Origin: Polyangia bacterium
Lineage (GTDB): Bacteria > Myxococcota_A > Polyangia > Nannocystales > Nannocystaceae
Direction of reading: 5' to 3'
Length of the DNA: 64,000 nucleotides
Assembly: GCA_030429545.1 (NCBI GenBank)
Contig: JAUIFF010000021.1
Coordinates: forward strand, 94,964 to 158,963
Both the position numbers and the translations under genes were made by a program. Below the pieces are notes generated by a model that worked only from the letters and a program-made list of their open reading frames with translations, had not been told where the DNA came from and searched no databases. Shown here piece after piece: positions 7,539 to 15,850 of this stretch (position 1 is the stretch's first letter; each line of letters starts with the position of its first letter).

Positions 7539-9419
7539 TTACTTGGTCGGCAAAAAAGGCCCGGGGCGCTTGGTGTCGTTGTCGCCCACCGTTGGTTTGA
7601 GCGCACCATTTTTGGGGTCCGACGGTTCGGGCTCGGGTTCGGGCGCCGGCTCAGGTGTCGGGTTGTCGGCGGGGCGGTCGGCACTCACGTGGGTGCGTCC
7701 ACGGCCGCGGCGACGGAGTTTTTTGAGGGTGGCGACAATCGGCGGATTGTTCTCGGCAACCTCGATCTCCTGCTCCCAGGTTTCGTAACCGTCGGCTTCG
7801 AGGCGAACCACATGCTTGCCGAGTGCGAGCTTGGATTGGTACGGCGTGGTGCCGACAGCCCGATTGTCGATAAACAGGTTGGCTGCCTTGGGGTCGCTGA
7901 CGAGGGCAACCGCGGCCATTGCAGCGTCCTCGACAGGCGCCACGACCTTGGGCTTGGGCGCGGTCAGCTCGACCAGACGCTCGCGTGCTTCGACATGCGT
8001 CGGATCGCGGGCGAGGAGGTCGCGGTAGGCAGTAATGGCTGCCTCGGGTTTGTCGCGGGCCTCTAGTTTGCGGGCCGTATCGAGGAGCTGACCAACTTCG
8101 ATGCGCTTGCGCAGGCGTTCGGTCTCGCCGCGCAGGTGGGGAAACTGTGCCAGCGAAAACTCGACTTGGCGCAGATGATCGCGGGCCTTTTCCCACTTCC
8201 CTTCGTCGGCCAGTGTTGACGCTTGGGTCAGGGCCTCGCGCATCGATGTGTCCTCTTGGACCTCTGCGGAGTCGGTGCCCGAGACCACCACGGTGGTGAC
8301 ACCCACGGCAAACACACTTGCGAGCAGGCCAAAGATCACAGCCCGGCCGCGGGACGCCGCCGGCATTGGCTCGGCGACCGTGACTTTGGTCGGCAGCGGT
8401 GGGCGGCCGAGTTCATCGGTCGATAGGCGCAACAGCTCACTGCCGGGCGGAGGTTCAGGTGCCGGCTCGGGCTCGGGCTCGTCCGCCTTGGCCACCGTTC
8501 GCGAGAGCAGGGGCAGCGCGTTGGGATCAATGGTGATCGGGCGCGGACCGGCGGCGCGAAAGCCAAGGCCAACTTGGGTGCCGGAGTTTTCGTCGACGGG
8601 GCGCAGCAGGCCCGGGTCGACCGCGTCGAGCAGTTCGTCAAACAGGTCGTTGGCGTCAAATGGCCGGCCGTCGGGGTTGGCGTCGAGGCAGCGCTGTACC
8701 AATGCGATCAGGCGTTGCGAGATCCCGTGTTGGTTGGGGAGCACCTCGGCGAGATGGCGCTGGGTTTTGGAGGTCGGGCCACCGCCTGCCGGCCACGGGT
8801 ATTGTGTCGACAGCAGGTAGTAAAACAGGGCACCGAGGGCAAACACATCGGTTTGGGTGTCGGCTGGTGTCCCCTCGAGCTGTTCGGGTGCCGGGATCCG
8901 ACCGGCCATGGTGGTGTGAAACCCGGCATCGGCGGCGGCCGGCAACAGGCCGTAGTCGAGGACCTTGACCGGGCCGAGAGAGATCGTTGCCGGGCACAGG
9001 TCGCCGTGCGAGAGCCCGCGCGAGTGGGCATGGCCGAGGGGTTTGAGCAACTCGACAGCGAGCGGGGCAAACTCGGCGAGGTCGAGCCTTCCATGTATCT
9101 GCATCCGACGCGCGAGACGGACCCCGCGTGGCCACTCACTCACTGTATAGACATGTTTTTGTTGGGCACCACTGGCGAGCAGCTGGGCGAGCGAGGCGTG
9201 GGTCATGCTCTTTTGCTGAAGGACCGACAGTGCCTGCAGCATCCGCGCCTCGTCGCTGTGGGGTGTCGGGGCAAATATCCGGATGGCGACGTCGTGCTCC
9301 GAGCGGATATCGAACCCGCGAAACAGAATGCCGGGGCCCCCCTCGCTGATACCTTCGTCGATGCGAAAGCGTCCCTCTAGGGTTTGGCCGATCCAGCTCA
9401 AGTCGTGTGCGTGCGCCAT
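7539..9419 (-). CDS. Membrane-anchored Ser/Thr pseudokinase with C-terminal PEGA domain
   Basis: 626 residues. Residues ~10-270 are a protein-kinase fold but several catalytic positions are changed. The ATP-binding Lys of the VAIK motif is Arg47 (AIRIF). HRD is HGD (138-140). The catalytic-loop Asn is Thr145 (LCPAT). DFG is DYG (155-157). APEQ is present. This suggests weak or no phosphotransfer. A Pro/Glu-rich linker follows, then one membrane helix (about 375-397), a TPR-like helical region, and a PEGA domain (about 515-580: DPKAANLFIDNRAVG, ending VATLKKL). The extracytoplasmic PEGA/TPR part may bind a cell-envelope ligand. The C-terminal tail is Pro/Glu-rich. It is convergent with a two-helix secreted protein gene. 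Confidence 0.85.
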   Translation of the reverse strand: MAHAHDLSWIGQTLEGRFRIDEGISEGGPGILFRGFDIRSEHDVAIRIFAPTPHSDEARMLQALSVLQQKSMTHASLAQLLASGAQQKHVYTVSEWPRGVRLARRMQIHGRLDLAEFAPLAVELLKPLGHAHSRGLSHGDLCPATISLGPVKVLDYGLLPAAADAGFHTTMAGRIPAPEQLEGTPADTQTDVFALGALFYYLLSTQYPWPAGGGPTSKTQRHLAEVLPNQHGISQRLIALVQRCLDANPDGRPFDANDLFDELLDAVDPGLLRPVDENSGTQVGLGFRAAGPRPITIDPNALPLLSRTVAKADEPEPEPAPEPPPGSELLRLSTDELGRPPLPTKVTVAEPMPAASRGRAVIFGLLASVFAVGVTTVVVSGTDSAEVQEDTSMREALTQASTLADEGKWEKARDHLRQVEFSLAQFPHLRGETERLRKRIEVGQLLDTARKLEARDKPEAAITAYRDLLARDPTHVEARERLVELTAPKPKVVAPVEDAAMAAVALVSDPKAANLFIDNRAVGTTPYQSKLALGKHVVRLEADGYETWEQEIEVAENNPPIVATLKKLRRRGRGRTHVSADRPADNPTPEPAPEPEPEPSDPKNGALKPTVGDNDTKRPGPFLPTK

Positions 9420-9588
9420 GGGAAGAGTTGCTCACCAACGTGTGCGAGCTGTTGGCAGTCTACCGAGGAAGTCTAAATTTGTGGTCGGATTTCCCGGGAG
9501 TTGCCACACTCGCTAACGCCGCCGTGGCAAACATTGATCGGGCTAGCTGTATTCCACGGTGGGAGGCGCACGTGGTACACCCGCGACC

Positions 9589-10773
9589 ATGGATCCGCAG
9601 CCATATCTCCTCACAATCGACCACCTCCTCTCCGAAGAGGAGCGGCTGACATGGACCGCGGCGCGTGATTTTTGCGAGCGCCGCGTCGCCCCGGTCATCG
9701 AGGAGCACTACGAGCGGGCGACCTTCCCGAAAGAACTCATTCCTGAGTTTGCCGAGATGGGGTTTTTGGGCTCTTCACTCCAGGGTTACGGCTGCGCCGG
9801 CATGAACCCAGTGGCCTATGGGCTGACGATGATCGAGCTAGAGCGCCAGGACAGCGGGATCCGGTCGTTTTGCTCCGTGCAGTCGGCACTGGCCATGTGG
9901 CCGATCTATACCTACGGCGACGAGGCGCAGCGAAAGCGGTGGTTACCCGAAATGTCTGCGGGCCGCGCCATCGGGTGTTTTGGCCTGACCGAGCCCAACT
10001 CTGGCAGCGACCCCGGCTCGATGCGGACCCACGCGCGCCAGCTCGAACGCGGCGGTGATTACATCCTCAACGGGCAAAAGTTTTGGATCACCAACAGCCC
10101 GATAGCCGACGTCATGGTGGTGTGGGCCAAAACCACCGACTTCGGCAGCGACGCCCCGGTGATCCGCGGATTTTTGCTCGAGCGCGGGATGAAGGGCCTG
10201 TCGACGCCCGAGACCAAGGGCAAGCTCAGCCTGCGGGCCTCGCTGACCGGCGAGATCGTGATGGACGAAGTTCGCGTGCCCAAGCAAAACATGTTGCCCA
10301 ACGTCCGCGGCCTCAAGGGCCCGCTCGGTTGCCTCACCCAGGCCCGCTACGGGATTGGCTGGGGCGCCGTGGGTGCGGCGATGGGTGTATATGAACGGGC
10401 CCGGCGCTACACCATGGAGCGCACCCAATTCGACCGGCCGCTGGCGGGATTTCAGCTGACCCAACAAAAGTTGGTGGAGCTCCACAATCAAATCGGCAAG
10501 GGCCTGCTGTTGGCCTACCACTTTGGCCGCCTCAAGCAGGACGGCAAGCTCACGCCCTACCAGGTCTCGTACCTCAAACGGGACAATGTGCGGATGGCTC
10601 TTGAGTCAGCCCGGACCGCACGTTCGATGTTGGGTGGCAACGGGATCATGGGCGAGTATCACGTGATGCGACACGTGTGTAACCTCGAGACGGTGTACAC
10701 CTACGAGGGCACCCACGAGATCCACACATTGGCGATCGGGCGCGCATTGACGGGCCTCAGCGCGTTTCGTTGA
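9589..10773 (+). CDS. gcdH: Glutaryl-CoA dehydrogenase
   Basis: 394 residues from ATG 9589. It belongs to the acyl-CoA dehydrogenase family and is predicted to oxidise and decarboxylate glutaryl-CoA to crotonyl-CoA in lysine/tryptophan breakdown, passing electrons to ETF. The catalytic base lies in YTYEGTHEIHTLAIGRALTG, which is the glutaryl-CoA dehydrogenase form (Glu of EGTHE) rather than the short-chain dehydrogenase form. CFGLTEPNSGSDP and FWITNSP are the FAD/substrate motifs, and MLGGNGIMGEYHVMRH is conserved near the C-terminus. A GTG at 9559 is an alternative start. No other catabolic gene sits beside it; the divergent neighbour is the pseudokinase, with about 170 bp between. Confidence 0.92.
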   Translation: MDPQPYLLTIDHLLSEEERLTWTAARDFCERRVAPVIEEHYERATFPKELIPEFAEMGFLGSSLQGYGCAGMNPVAYGLTMIELERQDSGIRSFCSVQSALAMWPIYTYGDEAQRKRWLPEMSAGRAIGCFGLTEPNSGSDPGSMRTHARQLERGGDYILNGQKFWITNSPIADVMVVWAKTTDFGSDAPVIRGFLLERGMKGLSTPETKGKLSLRASLTGEIVMDEVRVPKQNMLPNVRGLKGPLGCLTQARYGIGWGAVGAAMGVYERARRYTMERTQFDRPLAGFQLTQQKLVELHNQIGKGLLLAYHFGRLKQDGKLTPYQVSYLKRDNVRMALESARTARSMLGGNGIMGEYHVMRHVCNLETVYTYEGTHEIHTLAIGRALTGLSAFR

Positions 10774-10891
10774 CGTTACACGTAATCGGCGCGGCGCCGG
10801 TTCGTCAAGCGTTTGTAAAGTGCTGGCGTCATGTCGGCTTTTTACCCGTGGGCGTGATCCGAGACCTCGGCATGGAGACTACCCAAGTACC

Positions 10892-12157
10892 ATGCGCGGT
10901 ATCTATCCAACCCTAGCCACCCTTGTAACTGTCGCCTCCCTGACAACCCTCAGCGGCTGCACCGAACCAGATCAATGTGAAACCCAACCGGCGGGCGAAG
11001 CCTGCTCAAGCACCGGTATTTCGAGCGCATCGGTTGGCGAGACCCAGACATCCGAGACCTCCGCAACCTCCGACTCGGGCGAAACCTCGGCGCCCGGAGG
11101 TGCTGAAACGGCCTCGGATTCGGGGACCACACCCGACGATGTTTGCATAAGCAATGATGATTGCGGGGACTATGAAATCTGCCAGGATGGCAGCTGCCGG
11201 CTCGTTTGCGACACCCGCGAGTTTGTGGTTGAGGGCCAGCCGCCCAACGTCATGTTGGTGCTCGACAAGTCCGGCTCGATGGTCAACGAAGACTACAACT
11301 GGGACCACGACGGCGACCCGCAAACCGCGGATGTCACCCGCTGGTTTAGCCTACACGCGGTTGTCGAAAGCCTGCTGGGGATGTTCGACAGCGATGTCAA
11401 CTTTGGTGCCACGTTGTTTCCCGCGATGGAGGCCCAGGCGATTGCCGGACAGGCCGGGTGTGTGATGAGCGATGCCCCCGAAGTCGCGGTCTTGCCCGAA
11501 CAGGGGCAAACAATTTTGGCGACGATACCCGCTGCCAACGACCTCTCACTCGCGGGCGGAACCCCGGCCGAACAGGGCCTAGCCCTCGCCTACGCCCACC
11601 TTGCCGCCCTCGAAGACCCCGGCGATCCAATTGCGATATTGGTGACCGACGGGGCCGCGAATTGCTCGACCTCGGCCCCCGACAATCAAAAGCATCTGTT
11701 CGATGAAAACCTCTACGGCACCGTCGAAGCCGCGTGGGAGCAGGCTGGCATTCCGACCTACGTCGTCGGTATCGACATCAGCGATGCGCCCGATCTGTAC
11801 GGGGTTGTCACCTCCGACGTCCTCAACGAGGCGGCAAGTCGCGGGGGCGTACCCCGCGAGGGCGACGAGAAGTTTTACAATGCAACAAACCATCAGGTGC
11901 TGCAGCAAGCACTTACACAAATCCTCGAGCAAAGTATCTCGTGCACCCTCGAACTCTCGCAGCTCGAACAAAACGAGTACCTCGACATGGTCATGATTGG
12001 CGATATGCCCTATCCCCAACTCGACCCCGGGGCCGATTGCGACCAGGAGACCGGGTGGATCCTCGACGATACCGGCCTGCGGCTATGCGGGCAGGCGTGC
12101 TCAGATTATCGCAGCGGGGAAAAGGTCGAAGTTGTGGTCGAGTGCGACGTGGGCTAG
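10892..12157 (+). CDS. VWA-domain lipoprotein
   Basis: 421 residues from ATG 10892, chosen because it gives a proper lipoprotein signal ending SLTTLSGC; the longer frame from 10820 does not. After the lipobox comes an acidic Ser/Thr/Glu linker, then a short Cys-rich segment (CISNDDCGDYEICQDGSC) and a von Willebrand A domain (about residues 110-330). The MIDAS motif DKSGSM is intact, and LVTDGAANC supplies the later conserved strand. A Cys-containing C-terminal domain follows (about 335-421). Such proteins bind partners or metal at the cell surface. It is followed by a strong hairpin and then another lipoprotein gene on the same strand. Confidence 0.85.
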   Translation: MRGIYPTLATLVTVASLTTLSGCTEPDQCETQPAGEACSSTGISSASVGETQTSETSATSDSGETSAPGGAETASDSGTTPDDVCISNDDCGDYEICQDGSCRLVCDTREFVVEGQPPNVMLVLDKSGSMVNEDYNWDHDGDPQTADVTRWFSLHAVVESLLGMFDSDVNFGATLFPAMEAQAIAGQAGCVMSDAPEVAVLPEQGQTILATIPAANDLSLAGGTPAEQGLALAYAHLAALEDPGDPIAILVTDGAANCSTSAPDNQKHLFDENLYGTVEAAWEQAGIPTYVVGIDISDAPDLYGVVTSDVLNEAASRGGVPREGDEKFYNATNHQVLQQALTQILEQSISCTLELSQLEQNEYLDMVMIGDMPYPQLDPGADCDQETGWILDDTGLRLCGQACSDYRSGEKVEVVVECDVG

Positions 12158-12181
12158 GGACTGGTGTGCAGATGCACCCAG

Positions 12182-12218
12182 CAAGCTGGATGGCCGGATG
12201 TCTGCGCCATCCAGCTTG
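12182..12218 (+). terminator. Perfect 13-bp hairpin between two lipoprotein genes
   Basis: CAAGCTGGATGGC (12182-12194) pairs perfectly with GCCATCCAGCTTG (12206-12218) around an 11-base loop. It starts 25 bp after the stop of the VWA lipoprotein gene and ends 15 bp before the ATG of the next. There is no T-run after it, so it may be a Rho-independent-like terminator, an mRNA-stabilising structure or an RNA/protein binding site that hides the next ribosome site. Confidence 0.6.
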
Positions 12219-12233
12219 TGCTACTGTCGCAGC

Positions 12234-12992
12234 ATGCCTTACCTACGCTCAAGTCAATGGATTGCCGGCACTTTCGCCAGCTTGTGTTTATTGGTGGTCG
12301 CCTGCGACAGCGATCCCAAGGACACCGCCGCATCAGACGGCACCGGTGAGACCTCTGGGACGACAAGCTCGGACACCGGCGAAACGACGGGCGAGACCAC
12401 CGACGCGACCACGTCCGATGCGACCACCGACGCGACGACCGGTGACTCCGAAGGGACCACCGGCGAGACCACTGCATCGACCGAGACCAGCGAGTCGACG
12501 GATACGGGCGAGACCAGCGAGACGACGGATAGTTCGGCGTCTGAAACCGGCGAGACCACTGAGACCTCCGAGACCGGGGAGACAACCGAGACGTCCGAAT
12601 CGAGCGACAGCTCGGAGTCTGAAACCGGTGAGCCCAATCCCAGCGAGGTGATGATCTGCGGGCCCGATGCCCCCGACGATCCGCTGTTTATCTTTGCCGC
12701 CGAGATCACCGGCGATACCATGTATGTGCACCTGAGCTACAGCGGCGGCTGCGAAGAACACGAACTCAGCCATTGTTGGGACGGTGCCTTTGCCGAGTCT
12801 GAGCCGGTGCAGGCATTCACCCGTATTGCCCACAACGCCAACATGGACGCCTGCGAAGCCGAGATCGAAGAGATGCTCGAGATCGATCTCACCCCCATGA
12901 AAACGGCCTGGCAGGAGGGCTACCAGCAGGATTCGGGGACGATTTTGGTCCACCTAGAGGGCTGGCAAGACGTTTTGACATACACGTTTTAG
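12234..12992 (+). CDS. Lipoprotein with long Thr/Ser/Glu/Asp repeat linker
   Basis: 252 residues from ATG 12234. The signal peptide ends SLCLLVVACDSD (lipobox VVAC). Residues ~28-130 are almost entirely Thr, Ser, Glu, Asp and Gly in imperfect units such as TGETTGETTDATTSDATT. Such a linker would hold the globular part away from the membrane. The C-terminal ~120 residues (from MICGPDAPDDPLF) form a compact domain with four or five Cys and the segment VHLSYSGGCEEHELSHCWDG. I do not recognise the family. The start lies just downstream of a strong hairpin. Longer frames upstream are shadows crossing the hairpin. Confidence 0.78.
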   Translation: MPYLRSSQWIAGTFASLCLLVVACDSDPKDTAASDGTGETSGTTSSDTGETTGETTDATTSDATTDATTGDSEGTTGETTASTETSESTDTGETSETTDSSASETGETTETSETGETTETSESSDSSESETGEPNPSEVMICGPDAPDDPLFIFAAEITGDTMYVHLSYSGGCEEHELSHCWDGAFAESEPVQAFTRIAHNANMDACEAEIEEMLEIDLTPMKTAWQEGYQQDSGTILVHLEGWQDVLTYTF

Positions 12993-13002
12993 GTCGGAGC
13001 AA

Positions 13003-13052
13003 CGCTCGAGCCAGGTGCCCGCGAACCCGGTGTGCATTCGCGGGCTCGAGCG
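13003..13052 (+). terminator. Large GC-rich hairpin after the lipoprotein gene
   Basis: An inner stem GCCCGCGAA / TTCGCGGGC (13017-13025 / 13037-13045) is nested in an outer stem CGCTCGA / TCGAGCG (13003-13009 / 13046-13052). It begins 11 bp after the stop at 12992. No clear T-run follows. It probably insulates the lipoprotein gene from the RDD-MoxR cluster. Confidence 0.55.
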
Positions 13053-13155
13053 CACCACACATTCGCCCATTTCAGTGGGACGTAACGATTGACATCGATC
13101 ACCGCCCGTGGTGCCCTCGAATCGGGTGGGATTGACGCAGCGAAAACCCTCGGCC

Positions 13156-13959
13156 GTGCCACTGGATACGACTGCCGAGGTCGAAACACCCGAGCACATT
13201 CGGTTTCACTACCGGATTGCCGGGCCGGCCCGCCGCGCCCTTGCCTACAGCATCGACTTGGTGATCCGCGGTCTCATTGTCTATGCAATTTTCATCCTGC
13301 TGATCCTCACTTTTATCTCCGGCGACGTCACCGAAGGTGCGAGCTTTGGGGCCATTGCGGTGGCCCTGTTTGTGATTGAGTGGGGCTATTACGTCGTGTT
13401 TGAAACCGTGTGGTCCGGGCGCACGCCGGGCAAACGCATGTTGCGGCTACGCGTTGTCAAGGAGGGCGGGTATGCCGTCAACTTCAACGACATTGTCCTG
13501 CGCAACCTTTTGCGGGCCGCCGATATCCTGCCGGGGATTTACAGCATTGGTGCCCTGGTGATGTCGCTCGACACCCGCTGTCGACGGCTCGGCGACCTCG
13601 TGGCCGGGACCATGGTGGTTGTCGAAGAACGCGGGATGCTCGGCCAGCCGCTGGTGATCCACCCGCCGCCCACACCGGCCGAGTTGGCGACATTGCCCTC
13701 GCGCCCGCCCGTGAGCCCCGAAGAATTTGAGGCCATCGAGTTGTTTTTGCGCCGCTGCGGGCGATTGAGCACCGCGCGGGAGGATGAGCTCGCCGAGATG
13801 CTCGCGCCGAATTTGGCCAAACGCATGGGGCACCCGCGGGTTACCGATGCCAGTCGCCTGTTGGCACTGATCTACCACCGTCTGACCGTGGGCGAGGCCA
13901 CCGTGCCCGACCCGGTTGTCACGCCGGCGACGGGGCGTCCGCGGGGGCCCTGGGGATGA
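13156..13959 (+). CDS. RDD family membrane protein
   Basis: About 267 residues from GTG 13156; GTG 13108 is an equally open alternative. The RDD domain covers about residues 15-150. It starts with the GPARRALAYSIDLVIR segment carrying the Arg and Asp signature, contains two or three hydrophobic helices and the SGRTPGKRMLRLRVV segment, and ends with the second Asp region SLDTRCRRLGDLVAGTMVV. The C-terminal ~100 residues are soluble and hydrophilic. RDD proteins are membrane proteins of mostly unknown role, sometimes linked to ion transport. It opens the conserved RDD / SpoIIM / DUF4129-DUF4350 / MoxR / DUF58 run. Confidence 0.85.
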   Translation: MPLDTTAEVETPEHIRFHYRIAGPARRALAYSIDLVIRGLIVYAIFILLILTFISGDVTEGASFGAIAVALFVIEWGYYVVFETVWSGRTPGKRMLRLRVVKEGGYAVNFNDIVLRNLLRAADILPGIYSIGALVMSLDTRCRRLGDLVAGTMVVVEERGMLGQPLVIHPPPTPAELATLPSRPPVSPEEFEAIELFLRRCGRLSTAREDELAEMLAPNLAKRMGHPRVTDASRLLALIYHRLTVGEATVPDPVVTPATGRPRGPWG

Positions 13960-14032
13960 GGCTATTGTATAAACAACTGAATCGCAGGTGGCGTCGGCCC
14001 TGCACCGACAGTTGGCGATCGGAGGCTCGCCG

Positions 14033-14998
14033 ATGAAGGTGCATACCCAGGATGAGTTTGTCCGTGCCCACGAGTCGCGTTGGCGGCACCTCGAAACGCT
14101 ACTCGAACGCAAACGTGCGCTATACCAGCACTCCGCCGTGGAAATTTCGCGGTTTGCGGAGGATTATCGGGTGGTCTGCGGGCACCTTGCCTATGCGCGC
14201 ACTGCCGGATTTGGTGGCGACTTGGTCGCCTATCTCGACAGCCTCGCAGGGCGGGCACACAATGCCCTGTACGGGGCGAGGCCGTTACGCGTGGGGGCGT
14301 TGTGGCACCTGATGATTCGCCGGTTTCCACGGGCGTTGCGTCGTCACTGGCGTGCATTTGGGGTTGCCAACCTGCTGTTTTACGGGCCGTTTTTCGCAGC
14401 ACTTTTGTTAACACTCAAATACCCGGGCTTTGCCGGCGAAGTCTTGCCCAAGGGGCTACTCGAGAGAATGGCCGACATGTACGCCGACGCCCATAGCGGG
14501 CGCGAGTTCGGGACCGATGCCGCCATGGCCGGGCACTATGTCCACAACAACATCGGGATTGCCTTTCGCTGCTTTGCCACCGGTATTTTGTTTGGCCTCG
14601 GGAGCATGTTCTTTTTGCTGTACAACGGGATCGTCATTGGCACCGTGATCGGCTACGTCATCTATCGGGGCAACGGCGAAAACATCCTGACATTTGTGTG
14701 CGGGCACGGGGCCTTTGAACTCACCGGTATTGTCATTAGTGGGGCCGCCGGCATGGTGATGGGCTATGCACTAGTCGACACCGGTGGGCGCTCGCGATTG
14801 GAGTCGTTGCGCGCCTGTGGCCCGGATGTTGGGGCGATGATCATGGGTGCCGGGGTGATGTTACTGATCGCCGCCTTTGTCGAGGGATTTTGGTCGCCCT
14901 CGGGGATCGCCGCGCCGGTCAAGTGGAGCGTGGCCGCCGGCCTGTGGCTGCTGATCGCCATTTACCTCGTGGTTGCCGGCCGAGGGGGTACGCGGTGA
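14033..14998 (+). CDS. SpoIIM-like (DUF95) membrane protein
   Basis: 321 residues. The ATG at 14033 is preceded by GGAGG at 14021-14025, which decides the start over the longer frame from 13988. The N-terminal ~100 residues are soluble and basic, with RWRHLETLLERKRAL. The rest has about five hydrophobic helices with the DUF95 features HNNIGIAFRCFATGILFGLG and FVCGHGAFELTGIVISGAAG. The family is named after Bacillus SpoIIM but is broad. In non-sporulating bacteria it travels with RDD, MoxR and DUF58 genes, as it does here. Its stop overlaps the GTG start of the next gene (GTGA), indicating translational coupling. Confidence 0.88.
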   Translation: MKVHTQDEFVRAHESRWRHLETLLERKRALYQHSAVEISRFAEDYRVVCGHLAYARTAGFGGDLVAYLDSLAGRAHNALYGARPLRVGALWHLMIRRFPRALRRHWRAFGVANLLFYGPFFAALLLTLKYPGFAGEVLPKGLLERMADMYADAHSGREFGTDAAMAGHYVHNNIGIAFRCFATGILFGLGSMFFLLYNGIVIGTVIGYVIYRGNGENILTFVCGHGAFELTGIVISGAAGMVMGYALVDTGGRSRLESLRACGPDVGAMIMGAGVMLLIAAFVEGFWSPSGIAAPVKWSVAAGLWLLIAIYLVVAGRGGTR

Positions 14999-15789
14999 AT
15001 CTCAACGAGGCCAGGGTCCACCTGCGCACCCGCGATATCGGCGAGTTGTTCGACCTCGCCGGGCGTGCGGTGTTTGCCCTCGGCGGGCGCCTGTACCTCT
15101 ATTTATTTGTTTGTACAAGTTTACCGCTGGCCCTGGGTTGCTACTATCTCTACAGCCATTACGGGGTCGAGCCAGCCGAGGTCTGGCTGTATGCATCGAT
15201 CGGCCTGTGGGTCAACCAGGGGGTTTACACGGTTGCCGCCTCGCGCCTGTTGTTTGAGCAAAAAGTGAGCCTGTGGGCGGTCGCTGGTCAGTTTGCCCGG
15301 CGGTTGCCGGCCTACGCGGTGATGCTCACCGTTGTGTGGCTGGTGCTGTTTGTGTGCTCGATGATGGTGATTCCATTGATTTGGGCCGTTGTTTGGACCC
15401 TGTTCGCCCACGAGGCCTGTCTGCTCGAACAGCAGGGCCCACTGCGGTCACTTTCGCGGGCCAAGGTGTTGGCCAAGCAAAATTTTGTTGGCCTGTTGGG
15501 CTTTAGCTTCATGCTGTTGCTGGTGGCACTGTTGGCTGTGATGTCGGCCGAAATGCTCGGGCGCGGGCTCGTTGGCTTTGTCCTCCAACTCGGGCATCCG
15601 TTTGGCGAGTTCAGTGAAGATGGGATTTCGCTGTACGCTCTGATCGGTGCATTTGCCATGGCACCCTACTGGGCGACGGTCCGGTTTTTGACATACATCG
15701 ACGGTCGAACCCGGCAGGACGGCTGGGACATTCAGCTGCGGTTTCAACACTTGGTGCAGCAGCAGGCGGCCTCCGAAGGAGGTGGGTGA
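14995..15789 (+). CDS. Multi-pass membrane protein of the RDD-MoxR cluster
   Basis: 264 residues from GTG 14995, which overlaps the SpoIIM stop by four bases. There are about six hydrophobic helices with a short hydrophilic tail, and no motif of a named family that I can identify. Position and topology match the extra membrane protein often found between SpoIIM and DUF4129-type genes in this cluster. Codons near 15097-15121 are AT-rich (segment LYLYLFVCTSL), one of the scattered AT patches. Co-transcription with its neighbours is likely from the overlap upstream. Confidence 0.75.
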   Translation: MNLNEARVHLRTRDIGELFDLAGRAVFALGGRLYLYLFVCTSLPLALGCYYLYSHYGVEPAEVWLYASIGLWVNQGVYTVAASRLLFEQKVSLWAVAGQFARRLPAYAVMLTVVWLVLFVCSMMVIPLIWAVVWTLFAHEACLLEQQGPLRSLSRAKVLAKQNFVGLLGFSFMLLLVALLAVMSAEMLGRGLVGFVLQLGHPFGEFSEDGISLYALIGAFAMAPYWATVRFLTYIDGRTRQDGWDIQLRFQHLVQQQAASEGGG

Positions 15790-15850
15790 TGACATTGCCT
15801 TGGCCGGCCTGGCACACTTGTGTAAATACAAATGATGGAGGTGCTCCGTC

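Noticed and set aside
8574..9380. Forward frame of 268 codons
   Set aside because: Antisense to the pseudokinase; no domain and atypical composition.
11734..12651. Forward frame of 305 codons, Arg/Pro-rich
   Set aside because: Runs in the wrong frame through two lipoprotein genes and the hairpin; composition is typical of frame-shifted GC-rich DNA.
15807..15832. Possible sigma-54 promoter (TGGCAC...)
   Set aside because: The -12 GC element is missing, and the position is just after a stop inside a coupled cluster.
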